Shown in pieces: positions 21,083-29,365 of a DNA stretch of 64,000 nucleotides. Position 1 is the first letter of the stretch; every line of letters begins with the position of its first letter. This DNA comes from Niallia sp. FSL W8-0635 (GTDB taxonomy: Bacteria > Bacillota > Bacilli > Bacillales > Cytobacillaceae): NCBI RefSeq assembly GCF_038007965.1, contig NZ_JBBOYD010000001.1, forward strand, positions 3,202,501 through 3,266,500. The letters are read 5' to 3'. The notes below the pieces were generated by a model. It saw only the letters and a program-made list of their open reading frames with translations, was not told where the DNA came from and did no database searches. A program made the translations under genes and the position numbers.

Positions 21083-21577
21083 TTATGCATTTACAGGGAT
21101 TTTGCTTAATTCAAACACATCATGTAATGTTTCTACTGCCTTTACCATATTCTCTTTCTCGATAACAGTAGATACTTTAATTTCTGATGTACTAACCATT
21201 TTAATCACAATTTCTTCGGCAGACAATACTTTAAACATATCCGCTGCAACACCTGGGTTGGAAATCATTCCAGAGCCAACAATCGAAACTTTGGCTAAAC
21301 CTTGTTCAGAAGTGACTTTATCATATCCTAATTCAGCCTTATTTTCTTCTAACACTTTTAATGTTTCTTCTAAATCACTATCTTTAATAGAAAAAGATAG
21401 GTTTGTCAGTTGATCATTCGTAAGGCTTTGAATAATAATATCTACATTAATATGATGAGATGCAAGTGTTGTGAAAATAGTAGAAAGACTTGTTAACGGA
21501 TTTCTTAACCCAAATACCGTAACACTCGTAATATTATCTTCAAATGCAACTCCACGTACGACTAAATTTTGTTCCAT
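21083..21577 (-). CDS. lysC: Aspartokinase II beta subunit (internal in-frame start)
   Basis: Within lysC, GGAGG followed by 8 bases and ATG (21577) gives a 164-residue product (MEQNLVVRGVAFEDN...) made of the two ACT domains. Overlapping in-phase alpha and beta subunits are established for B. subtilis aspartokinase II, and the strong internal site supports the same arrangement here. Confidence 0.8.
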   Translation of the reverse strand: MEQNLVVRGVAFEDNITSVTVFGLRNPLTSLSTIFTTLASHHINVDIIIQSLTNDQLTNLSFSIKDSDLEETLKVLEENKAELGYDKVTSEQGLAKVSIVGSGMISNPGVAADMFKVLSAEEIVIKMVSTSEIKVSTVIEKENMVKAVETLHDVFELSKIPVNA

Positions 21578-22312
21578 TGAAACTTCCTCCTCGATGATTG
21601 TTCCTTCTTCTTGCTCCATACTTGAGCGAACCACTAACGGGACTTGATAGTTTTTGGCATATTCTACCGCTCTTGGATGCAATACCCCTGCCCCTAAATT
21701 AGCTAATTCTAACATTTCATCGTAGGAAATAGCTAATAGCTTTCTAGCATTTTTAACAAAACGAGGATCGGTTGTGAACACACCCGTTACATCTGTGTAG
21801 ATGTCACATTTATCCGCTTTTAGCGCTGCTGCAATGGCAACTGCTGTAGTATCTGATCCACCGCGACCAAGGGTAGTAATATCACCAGTTTCTGTAACAC
21901 CTTGGAATCCTGCAACAACAACCACTTTTCCTTGCTGAATTTGGTCTTGTACTTTATCTGTTATAATGTTTAAAATTCTGGCATTGCCATGTACGTCCTC
22001 GGTTTCTATCCCGGCTTGCCATCCAGTATAAGAAATAGCTTCTACCCCTTTCGCCTGTAAAGCCATAGCCAATAAGCTAATTGTAATCTGTTCTCCAGTT
22101 GAAAGTAATACATCCATTTCTCTCTTAGATGGTTTTTGATTTATTTCATTCGCTAAGGTTACAAGGGAATCCGTCGTTTTTCCCATTGCTGAAACGACAA
22201 CAACTACATCATTTCCTCGATTTTTTTCTTCCATTACTCTTTCCGCTACATGTAGAATTCTTTCTGCATTACCTACTGAAGTTCCACCAAACTTTTGTAC
22301 AACTAATCCCAA
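21083..22312 (-). CDS. lysC: Aspartokinase II (lysine-regulated), alpha subunit LysC
   Basis: LysC phosphorylates aspartate, the first step to lysine, diaminopimelate, threonine and methionine. It has 409 residues: the N-terminal kinase domain opens VVQKFGGTSVGN and includes LGRGGSDTTAVA, and two C-terminal ACT domains give feedback control. An internal ribosome-binding site produces the beta subunit (separate entry). An L-box lysine riboswitch precedes it. Confidence 0.97.
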   Translation of the reverse strand: MGLVVQKFGGTSVGNAERILHVAERVMEEKNRGNDVVVVVSAMGKTTDSLVTLANEINQKPSKREMDVLLSTGEQITISLLAMALQAKGVEAISYTGWQAGIETEDVHGNARILNIITDKVQDQIQQGKVVVVAGFQGVTETGDITTLGRGGSDTTAVAIAAALKADKCDIYTDVTGVFTTDPRFVKNARKLLAISYDEMLELANLGAGVLHPRAVEYAKNYQVPLVVRSSMEQEEGTIIEEEVSMEQNLVVRGVAFEDNITSVTVFGLRNPLTSLSTIFTTLASHHINVDIIIQSLTNDQLTNLSFSIKDSDLEETLKVLEENKAELGYDKVTSEQGLAKVSIVGSGMISNPGVAADMFKVLSAEEIVIKMVSTSEIKVSTVIEKENMVKAVETLHDVFELSKIPVNA

Positions 22313-22442
22313 AGTTATTCCCTACCTTCTTGTAATCTTAGAGGTTTATCTACATTTCTCATTGCTTTTCTTTTATGTAAGTTTGTCTTCGCACTAGTTT
22401 ACTATAGAAAACTAATGCAGATAAAATAGAGAAAAAAAAACA

Positions 22443-22695
22443 ATAAAAAAAGCAATGAGAATATCTCATTGCCGTGCAGTCCATTAAAAAAATATGCACA
22501 AACAGTGAGATAGCTCTCCAAAACAGTTTCTTGTTTTGACAGTCTTACATTTATTCAATGCAAAACCAGTAAAAAAGCCATGAGAACTTTTTTTACTTCG
22601 GCGATCTATCCCTTTCATAATTCTTCTCTGAAGCTCATTCTTCTCCGAATTATTACTATTGAAGTTCGCACCTCTACCTTCACTTATTAAGTTAT
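22443..22695 (-). ncRNA. Lysine riboswitch (L-box) of lysC
   Basis: The minus-strand leader contains the conserved 5' element AGAGGTGCG (reverse complement at 22667-22675), downstream purine-rich segments, and a terminator gcaatgaga/tctcattgc followed by TTTTTTT (22443-22471). Lysine binding would end transcription before lysC. A short open frame within it is not a gene. Confidence 0.9.
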
Positions 22696-22706
22696 AAGTT
22701 GCCATC

Positions 22707-22735
22707 ATTATAGCATAGTGTTTTCACTACGACAA
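22707..22735 (-). promoter_or_regulatory. Sigma-A promoter of lysC
   Basis: TTGTCG (22730-22735) and a consensus TATAAT (22707-22712) are spaced by 17 bp, immediately upstream of the L-box. Confidence 0.8.
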
Positions 22736-22749
22736 TTATTATTTTTCTT

Positions 22750-24522
22750 TTATTCCTTTAATTTAACAAGTAATTGTTCTGCTACATTCGATGGAATCCC
22801 GATTTCTAAAAACTCTTCCAACGTGGCCTCTTTCATTTTCTTTACCGAACCGAATGTTTTTAAAAGTAATTTTCTCCGTTTTTCTCCAATTCCAGGAATA
22901 TCATCTAATAAGGACTGAAAAGCATTTTTCCCTCTTAACTGACGGTGAAAAGTAATCGCAAAACGGTGTACTTCATCCTGGATTCTTTGCAAAAGATAGA
23001 ATTCCTGACTATTTCTCTCCAGTGGAATAATCTCCAATGGATTTCCAAAAAGGAGCTGTGAGGTGCGATGTTTATCATCTTTAACTAAGCCAGCAACTGG
23101 AATATCCAAGCTTAATTCATCTAATAGAACCTCTCGCACTGCTTCTAAATGTCCTTTCCCACCATCGATTAAAAGTAAATCAGGAAGCGGCAATCCTTCT
23201 TTTAAAACACGTTGATATCTTCTGCGAACTACTTCACGCATGGACTCATAATCATCTGGACCTTTTACCGATTTGATTTTATATTTGCGATATTCCCGTT
23301 TAGCAGGTTTTCCGTCAATAAAGACAATCATAGCCGACACGGGATTTGTTCCTTGTATATTACTGTTATCAAATGCTTCAATGCGAAGTGGAGTGTATAT
23401 ACCTAATTGTTCCCCTAGGTTTTCCACCGCTTTAATGGTTCTCTGTTCGTCTCTTTCAATTAATGCAAACTTTTCCTTTAAAGCATTCTTTGCATTTTTA
23501 TTTGCCAATAATACAAGTTCCTTTTTTTGTCCCCTTTGCGGTTTTGTCACTTTCACCTTTAATAATTCCTCTACGATATCTCCTTGGATATCATCTGGTA
23601 GATAAATTTCTTTTGGTTTAAAGTGATTCGCTTTTTCATAAAATTGCCCTAGATAGGTTAACATCTCCTCTTCAGGCTCTTGATAAATAGGGAATGTGCT
23701 GACATCTCGCTCAATTAGCTTCCCCTGACGAATAAAAAATACTTGAACACACATCCAACCCTTGTCATAAGAATAACCAAAAACATCTCTGTCCACTAAA
23801 TCGGTCATCATCATTTTTTGCTTTTCCATCGTTGCCTCAATATGAGCAATCTGATCTCGATATTCCTTCGCCCGTTCAAAATCTAATTCACTTGAAGCTG
23901 CCATCATTTTTTCAGATAACTCTTTTTTTATTTCTTTATACCCGCCATTTAAGAATTTCGTAATATCGTCTGTCATCCTCTTATATTCTTGTTCGGATAC
24001 CTCATTAACACACGGAGCAAGACATTGTCCCAGATGATAATATAAACATACTCTATCTGGTAATACATTGCATTTCCGTAAAGGATAAATTCGATCGAGA
24101 AGTTTCTTTGTTTCATTTGCCGCTTGGACATTTGGATATGGTCCAAAGTACTTCCCTTTATCTTTTTTTACATTTCGTGTTGTAATGAGCCTCGGATGTC
24201 TTTCAGCCGTTAATTTAATAAACGGATAGCTTTTATCATCTTTCAGCATAATATTATATTTCGGATCGTGCTTCTTAATTAGATTTATTTCTAAAATAAG
24301 CGCTTCGATATTGGAAGAGGTTATGATATATTCAAAATCTTCTATTTCATTGACTAGTCTTAATGTCTTTCCATCATGAGAGCCTGTAAAATAAGAGCGG
24401 ACTCGATTTTTTAGCACTTTTGCTTTTCCTACATATATAATTGTGCCTTGTCGATCCTTCATTAAATAACAGCCAGGCTGATCAGGTAAGATCATTAATT
24501 TATTTTTAATGATATCGTTCAA
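22750..24522 (-). CDS. uvrC: Excinuclease ABC subunit C
   Basis: UvrC makes both incisions in nucleotide excision repair with UvrAB. It has a GIY-YIG domain ([24 protein letters not shown]), four cysteines in [22 protein letters not shown], a UVR motif, an RNase H-like endonuclease domain ([12 protein letters not shown].., [10 protein letters not shown]) and a C-terminal helix-hairpin-helix pair ([17 protein letters not shown]). TTG 24522 is preferred because GGGAGGG lies 6 bp upstream, giving 590 residues. The longer frame to 24561 would put that site inside the gene. Confidence 0.95.
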   Translation of the reverse strand: MNDIIKNKLMILPDQPGCYLMKDRQGTIIYVGKAKVLKNRVRSYFTGSHDGKTLRLVNEIEDFEYIITSSNIEALILEINLIKKHDPKYNIMLKDDKSYPFIKLTAERHPRLITTRNVKKDKGKYFGPYPNVQAANETKKLLDRIYPLRKCNVLPDRVCLYYHLGQCLAPCVNEVSEQEYKRMTDDITKFLNGGYKEIKKELSEKMMAASSELDFERAKEYRDQIAHIEATMEKQKMMMTDLVDRDVFGYSYDKGWMCVQVFFIRQGKLIERDVSTFPIYQEPEEEMLTYLGQFYEKANHFKPKEIYLPDDIQGDIVEELLKVKVTKPQRGQKKELVLLANKNAKNALKEKFALIERDEQRTIKAVENLGEQLGIYTPLRIEAFDNSNIQGTNPVSAMIVFIDGKPAKREYRKYKIKSVKGPDDYESMREVVRRRYQRVLKEGLPLPDLLLIDGGKGHLEAVREVLLDELSLDIPVAGLVKDDKHRTSQLLFGNPLEIIPLERNSQEFYLLQRIQDEVHRFAITFHRQLRGKNAFQSLLDDIPGIGEKRRKLLLKTFGSVKKMKEATLEEFLEIGIPSNVAEQLLVKLKE

Positions 24523-24720
24523 TGTATTCCCTCCCAGCATGCAAACCTTACAAACGAACATATATACTATCTTCTCTAATTATAGAGAATTTCATCGATT
24601 CATCAAGGAAAAAGTATAAGATGGTAATATTTTGATGAGAACGGTTAAATTTTGGATGGATGAAGATGGGCATTGGGAGTTTTCATTTGATAAATAGACT
24701 GTTGAGTGTTGATTGTTTAG

Positions 24721-24795
24721 ATGAACGCTACTCTTTTGGTGAATTTCATTCATTTGTGGTATTCATCACTCTTATGAACGCCACTTTTTTTGCTG
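24721..24795 (+). repeat. Two imperfect direct repeats in the uvrC-trxA gap
   Basis: atgaacgctactcttttggtg (24721-24741) recurs as atgaacgccactttttttg (24774-24792). No convincing gene is found in 24523-24818; the plus-strand open frame there has no ribosome-binding site or recognisable product. Confidence 0.4.
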
Positions 24796-24818
24796 TTGCT
24801 CATTCCATCCCCATCAAT

Positions 24819-24869
24819 AAAAAAACTGTAAACACTTCCTCATTTTCTGAGTGTGTTTACAGTTTTTTT
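24819..24869. terminator. Bidirectional terminator after trxA
   Basis: The stem aaaaaaactgtaaacac/gtgtttacagttttttt with T-runs on both strands lies 20 bp past the trxA stop. Confidence 0.9.
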
Positions 24870-24888
24870 CTCTTCTAGAGAGAGTTAA

Positions 24889-25203
24889 TTAAGCATGTTT
24901 AGCTAATAACTCGGATAGAGCTTCTTTTGGTTGGAAACCAACTACTTTATCTACTACTTCGCCATCTTTAAGAACTAATAAAGTTGGAATGCTCATTACG
25001 CCAAATTTAGATGCTGATCCTTGGTTTTCATCTACATCTACTTTAACGATTTTTACGCTATCACCAATTTCGCCATCAAGCTCTTCTAGAACTGGAGCAA
25101 TCATTTTACAAGGTCCGCACCATGGTGCCCAGAAATCTACTAATACTACACCTGAACCTGTTTCTTCTTGGAATGTTTGATCTGTTGCATGTGTAATTGC
25201 CAT
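24889..25203 (-). CDS. trxA: Thioredoxin TrxA
   Basis: This is the general cytoplasmic disulfide reductant. It has 104 residues with active site WCGPC (W28 to C32), the cis-proline stretch [12 protein letters not shown] and the usual thioredoxin fold. An AGGAGG site precedes the ATG. An extended -10 (TGGTATACT) lies at 25255-25263. It is monocistronic between terminators. Confidence 0.98.
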   Translation of the reverse strand: MAITHATDQTFQEETGSGVVLVDFWAPWCGPCKMIAPVLEELDGEIGDSVKIVKVDVDENQGSASKFGVMSIPTLLVLKDGEVVDKVVGFQPKEALSELLAKHA

Positions 25204-25254
25204 TTATTATTTGCCTCCTTATTTGATAAACTTACAATATCGAAAGTATACCAT

Positions 25255-25263
25255 GCTTTAAGC
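25255..25263 (-). promoter_or_regulatory. Extended -10 promoter of trxA
   Basis: TGG followed by TATACT on the minus strand lies about 50 bp upstream of the start. No clear -35 is seen. Confidence 0.5.
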
Positions 25264-25328
25264 AATGATACTAATAATATGTTTCAACTATCATTTTCCC
25301 CTACTACTGGATAATACATTCAACGTAA

Positions 25329-26300
25329 TTAGATTGTCGTATTGTCCAATTCTTTAATCAATGCAGGGATAATGTCAAATACGTCCCCTATCACTCCATA
25401 ATCAGCTACTTCAAAAATAGGTGCCTTTGGGTCTTTATTGATGGCAATAATCGTCTTTGCAGATGTAACGCCAACGAGATGCTGAATGGCTCCGGAAATT
25501 CCGCAGGCGATATAAAGATCAGGTGCTACCGTTTTTCCTGTCTGTCCTAATTGAAGGGTGGCATCGCATAATCCTAATTCTACTGCTCCTCTAGATACAC
25601 CAACTGTTCCCCCAAGCAATTCTGCTAATTTGGTAACCAAAGCAAACCCTTCTTCATTTTGAATCCCCCTGCCAGCACCAACAATAATTTTCGCATCCAC
25701 TAAGCCAACAGAATCGAGCTTTTTTTGTTCTAGCCCAATTAAAGACGAAATAGGTTTTTCTATTGTTACTTCCATGGTACGAATGATATTTTTTCTCCCC
25801 ACTTTCTTTGGTGCGGCTTCCCACTTTTTAGGCTTAATCGTTACGAGAAAAGTAGGCTCATTCACTTCAACTCTTTCCATTAATTTTCCCGAATAAACAG
25901 ATCGAGTAAAGTACAACTTTCTCTCATAAGATTCAAAGTCCTCCACATTCGAATACAAAGGAATATCCACTTTTTCACTTAAATATGGAGAAATAGCTTT
26001 TCCTATATCTGTGTGTCCACATAGGAGAATAGTAGGCTGAAGTTGGTTCCATATAGATAAAAGTGCTTTCGAATACATTTCACTGGAAAATCTAGACAGA
26101 AACGGATTTTCCACAATTATCATTTGATCAACATCATATTGCTCCAAATCGGATACATCTTTTTTTACTTCGTCTCCCATTAATAAAAGGGATATCTCCG
26201 CCTCCCTTTGTAACTGCTTGGCAGCTGTAATACATTCAAGGGTAATGGAGGAGGGATTACCTTGTTGATATTCTCCCAAAATAATAATTTTTTCCTTCAT
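25329..26300 (-). CDS. etfA: Electron transfer flavoprotein alpha subunit EtfA
   Basis: With EtfB it takes electrons from acyl-CoA dehydrogenases. It has 323 residues. The C-terminal FAD domain is complete: GAGRGIQNEEGF, VGVSRGAVELG, QLGQTGKTVAPDLYIACG, ISGAIQHL, INKDPKAPIFEVADYG. The N-terminal domain is divergent. ATG 26300 has GGAGG 8 bp upstream; a GTG three codons earlier is in frame. Operon order is lcfA-etfB-etfA. Confidence 0.95.
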   Translation of the reverse strand: MKEKIIILGEYQQGNPSSITLECITAAKQLQREAEISLLLMGDEVKKDVSDLEQYDVDQMIIVENPFLSRFSSEMYSKALLSIWNQLQPTILLCGHTDIGKAISPYLSEKVDIPLYSNVEDFESYERKLYFTRSVYSGKLMERVEVNEPTFLVTIKPKKWEAAPKKVGRKNIIRTMEVTIEKPISSLIGLEQKKLDSVGLVDAKIIVGAGRGIQNEEGFALVTKLAELLGGTVGVSRGAVELGLCDATLQLGQTGKTVAPDLYIACGISGAIQHLVGVTSAKTIIAINKDPKAPIFEVADYGVIGDVFDIIPALIKELDNTTI

Positions 26301-26321
26301 AACTAACACCTCCGTAACTTA

Positions 26322-27074
26322 TCATTGTAATGACTTTAACAACTTTGCTAATGTAACTACCTTTTCTTGTGTTTCCCCTTGAATGTTTGTTTGCTTTCGT
26401 TTTAAATTCGGATATGAATACTGTTTCAGATTATTTATATTGGAAATTTCTTTCGACTGTTTAAATAGTAGAGGCTTCTTTTTTGCTTTCATAATTCCAG
26501 ATAAGGATGGTAATCGCGGAACATGTAATCCTTGTGGAATAGTGACTAAAAAAGGAAAAGGAACACGAAATGTTTCTATGTCCCCGTCCCCATTTCTCTT
26601 CACTATTGCGTTTCTTTCCTCTTGATTAATGCATATTGTTTTGGTAATAAAGGGGATATCTAATAAAGCAGCAATACGGGGGCCAACTTGACTGGATGCT
26701 CCATCTGTTGAAAAATCCCCTGCTAAGATTAAATCAAAGTTAACACTCTGTAAATAATCATTAATCTTTTTAGCTATAATGGACGGTTCATCTTCCTTAG
26801 GACTACATTCCATTAAGACAGCCTCGTCTGCTCCCATAGCCAATGCTGTTCTTAATTGCTTTTCCCCTTCTTTTCCACTTACCATTAATACGGTAATTTT
26901 GCCATCATATTTTTCCTTTAATTGCAGAGCTTCTTCTAAGCTTATCGCATCTGGCGGATTAATGATAAAGTTACTCTCCTCTACAAAAACTTGTCCTGAT
27001 TCTACTACTAAAGAAGCTTCTGGAGAAACGGTTCTCGATAATAATACAATCATATTCAACGCTTTATTACCCAT
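26322..27074 (-). CDS. etfB: Electron transfer flavoprotein beta subunit EtfB
   Basis: This is the AMP-binding ETF subunit that contacts dehydrogenases. It has 250 residues. It carries the family signature near VPFPFLVTIPQGLHVPRLPS and the recognition loop LPSLSGIMKAKKKPL, where the usual proline is serine. The N-terminus and C-terminal tail look more divergent than in typical beta-oxidation EtfB. The ATG at 27074 overlaps the lcfA stop by 8 bp; a TTG five codons later (27059) is an alternative. The ribosome-binding site is weak, so coupling to lcfA is likely. Confidence 0.92.
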   Translation of the reverse strand: MGNKALNMIVLLSRTVSPEASLVVESGQVFVEESNFIINPPDAISLEEALQLKEKYDGKITVLMVSGKEGEKQLRTALAMGADEAVLMECSPKEDEPSIIAKKINDYLQSVNFDLILAGDFSTDGASSQVGPRIAALLDIPFITKTICINQEERNAIVKRNGDGDIETFRVPFPFLVTIPQGLHVPRLPSLSGIMKAKKKPLLFKQSKEISNINNLKQYSYPNLKRKQTNIQGETQEKVVTLAKLLKSLQ

Positions 27075-28749
27075 TTACTTCTTCACTTTCTTTCTTCAAT
27101 TGTCTTCTCAATACTTTTCCGATTGCCGTCTTAGGAAGTTCTTTTCTAAATTCATAGATACGAGGAACCTTAAATGACGCCAACTTTCTTCGCATAAATT
27201 GATTCAGTTCTTCTTCCGTTACAGTCATTCCATCTCGCAAAACAATAAAGGCTTTAACTGTTTCTCCTCTGTAAGAATCTTTGACACCAACGACGGATGC
27301 TTCCATAATGGCTGGATGCTCATACAATACTTCCTCTATTTCCCGTGGATAGATATTAAAGCCACTAGCAATGATAATATCTTTTTTCCGATCGACGATA
27401 TAAAAATATCCGTTTTCATCCATATAAGCTATATCGCCTGTTAATAGCCAGCCATTTTTTAAAGCCTTTTGCGTTTCTTCCTCATTCTTCCAATACCCTT
27501 TCATTACTTGCGGACCTTTAATTCCCAACTCTCCAATCTCACCATTCGGTAACATTTCTCCTGTTTCTAAAGAGAAAATAGCTGCATCTGTCCCTGGCCA
27601 CGGAACACCAATACTTCCTTTCACAATTTCATTATCCCATAAGAAATTCACATGGGTGACTGGAGATGTTTCTGTTAATCCATAACCTTCCACAATCTTT
27701 CCGCCAGTTTTTTGCTCAAACTTCTCGATAACCTCTACCGGTAATGGAGCAGAACCACTTATTGCTCCTTTTATCGAAGAAAGATCGTATTTCATTATAT
27801 CGGGGTGATTCATTAATCCAATATAAATAGTAGGAGCACCTGGAAAGACAGTCGGTTTTTGTTTATGAATCGTTTTTAAAAGACCAGTTGCATCAAATTT
27901 TGGAACGAGGATCATCTTATATACTTCCATTACAGATAAAACAAGGACTGTCATAAGACCATATACATGGAACAATGGCATTACTGCAAGCATTACTTCC
28001 TTTCCTTTTTCCATCTTATATAGCCATTGCCTACACATGGAGGTATTTGCAACTAAATTTTGATGGGTTAAAATAACTCCTTTAGGAAACCCTGTAGTTC
28101 CTCCTGTATATTGCAAAATTGCAATATCCTCTTCAAAACTAATTGGTACTTTATTAAGCTGATGATCACGAGCCTTCATTGCTTGGGTAAAAAGATGAGT
28201 GGATTTTGATGAAATAATAACGGGGGGTTTTCCTTGTTCTTTTGCTTGTATAAAAGGATAAACAATATTTTTCGGAAATGGAAGATAATCTTTAATGGAC
28301 GTTACAATGATATGTTCTAAATCTGTTTGTTCTTTCACTTTCTCCACTCTGTTATAGAGCAAATCTAAAGTAATAATTACTTTTGCGCCTGAATCTTTCA
28401 TAATAAATTCTATTTCTCTTTCTTGATACAAAGGATTTACCGGAACAACAATTCCTCCAGTCTGCAAAATCGCATAAAAGCTAATAACTGTTTGCGGAAT
28501 ATTCGGAAGCATTACTGCAACTCTGTCCCCTTTTTCTATCCCTAAACTCTGTAAATAGGACGCCAATTTCAATGTTTTTTTGTATAGTGTTTGAAAGGTA
28601 ATTTCTTTTCCCATAAAATGAATGGCCTTATGCTTAGAATATTCTTTTGCAGCATTTTCCAATAATTGTGGGAGAGTATCTGCCCGATAGTAGACATTTT
28701 TGGCTATTTGGGCGGGGTAAAGTTTTAACCATCTTTTCTCAGTTTCCAA
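27067..28749 (-). CDS. lcfA: Long-chain fatty acid-CoA ligase LcfA
   Basis: It activates fatty acids to acyl-CoA for beta-oxidation. It has 560 residues of the ANL superfamily: P-loop-like YTGGTTGFPKG, then EGYGLTETSPVTHVN, TGDIAYMDENGYFYIVDRKKD and the C-terminal lysine motif KTAIGKVLRRQLKKE. TTG 28749 has GGAGG 7 bp upstream, and GTG 28752 is in frame. In B. subtilis fadR and fadB follow lcfA; here etfB follows directly. Confidence 0.95.
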   Translation of the reverse strand: METEKRWLKLYPAQIAKNVYYRADTLPQLLENAAKEYSKHKAIHFMGKEITFQTLYKKTLKLASYLQSLGIEKGDRVAVMLPNIPQTVISFYAILQTGGIVVPVNPLYQEREIEFIMKDSGAKVIITLDLLYNRVEKVKEQTDLEHIIVTSIKDYLPFPKNIVYPFIQAKEQGKPPVIISSKSTHLFTQAMKARDHQLNKVPISFEEDIAILQYTGGTTGFPKGVILTHQNLVANTSMCRQWLYKMEKGKEVMLAVMPLFHVYGLMTVLVLSVMEVYKMILVPKFDATGLLKTIHKQKPTVFPGAPTIYIGLMNHPDIMKYDLSSIKGAISGSAPLPVEVIEKFEQKTGGKIVEGYGLTETSPVTHVNFLWDNEIVKGSIGVPWPGTDAAIFSLETGEMLPNGEIGELGIKGPQVMKGYWKNEEETQKALKNGWLLTGDIAYMDENGYFYIVDRKKDIIIASGFNIYPREIEEVLYEHPAIMEASVVGVKDSYRGETVKAFIVLRDGMTVTEEELNQFMRRKLASFKVPRIYEFRKELPKTAIGKVLRRQLKKESEEVNG

Positions 28750-28874
28750 CACAATTCCTCCATATTAATTCTATTGTTGTACTAGCTTATTATATGGGAG
28801 AAATCTATAATTGGATTATGTATAAGCCTACTTTCGACTTAATAGAAAAATTAGGCTTGCAAACCTAAACAAAC

Positions 28875-28909
28875 AAAAGGAACCATCACAAAGTGAAAGT
28901 TCCCTTTTC
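28875..28909 (-). terminator. Terminator after the DUF350 gene
   Basis: aaaagggaac pairs with gttcctttt and is followed on the minus strand by GTTTGTTT. It separates the yshE-like gene from the lcfA operon. Confidence 0.75.
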
Positions 28910-28919
28910 TCATTCTTTT

Positions 28920-29327
28920 TCAAGAAATGCCTGCGCCTATTACGAAAGATAAACCGATGGATATAATCATTGAAATAAATCCGACAGCTCGATTATCATT
29001 TTTTATTTCTTCATCGATTTTAAATTTTGGCGTTAAAAATTCAAAAATAAAATAACCGATTAACAATAGTATAAAACCATATACTCCCCATACTATCATC
29101 GTCAATAGAGAGTCATTATGCATAATCGAATGACTAAAGATATTCGCAATACCGAAGATTTTCCCCCCAGTAGCCATCGCTACTGCGAGATTGCCATTTT
29201 TTATTTCATCCCAATTATTATATTTTGTTACGAGTTCAAAAATAGCCAAAAATACAACAAGACTTAAAATAACAACACTATAATCTCCTGCTGTTTTTAC
29301 ATATTCATTTTCCCAAAATTGATCCAT
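28920..29327 (-). CDS. yshE: DUF350 membrane protein YshE
   Basis: The 135-residue integral membrane protein has about four hydrophobic segments (near residues 17-35, 48-68, 75-98 and 110-133). The pattern NLAVAMATGGKIFGIANIF followed by NRAVGFISMIISIGLSFVIG corresponds to DUF350 repeats. Function is unknown. It sits 39 bp after mutS2 as in B. subtilis, so co-transcription is likely. Confidence 0.88.
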   Translation of the reverse strand: MDQFWENEYVKTAGDYSVVILSLVVFLAIFELVTKYNNWDEIKNGNLAVAMATGGKIFGIANIFSHSIMHNDSLLTMIVWGVYGFILLLIGYFIFEFLTPKFKIDEEIKNDNRAVGFISMIISIGLSFVIGAGIS

Positions 29328-29365
29328 ATGGTTTCTCCTCTACGATTTTCTTCTTAAAGAAGGGA

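Noticed and set aside
22484-22708. 74-codon minus-strand open frame before lysC
   Set aside because: It is the lysine riboswitch RNA, with no ribosome-binding site or family.
24660-24878. 72-codon plus-strand open frame
   Set aside because: No ribosome-binding site; it runs through the trxA terminator and has no recognisable product.
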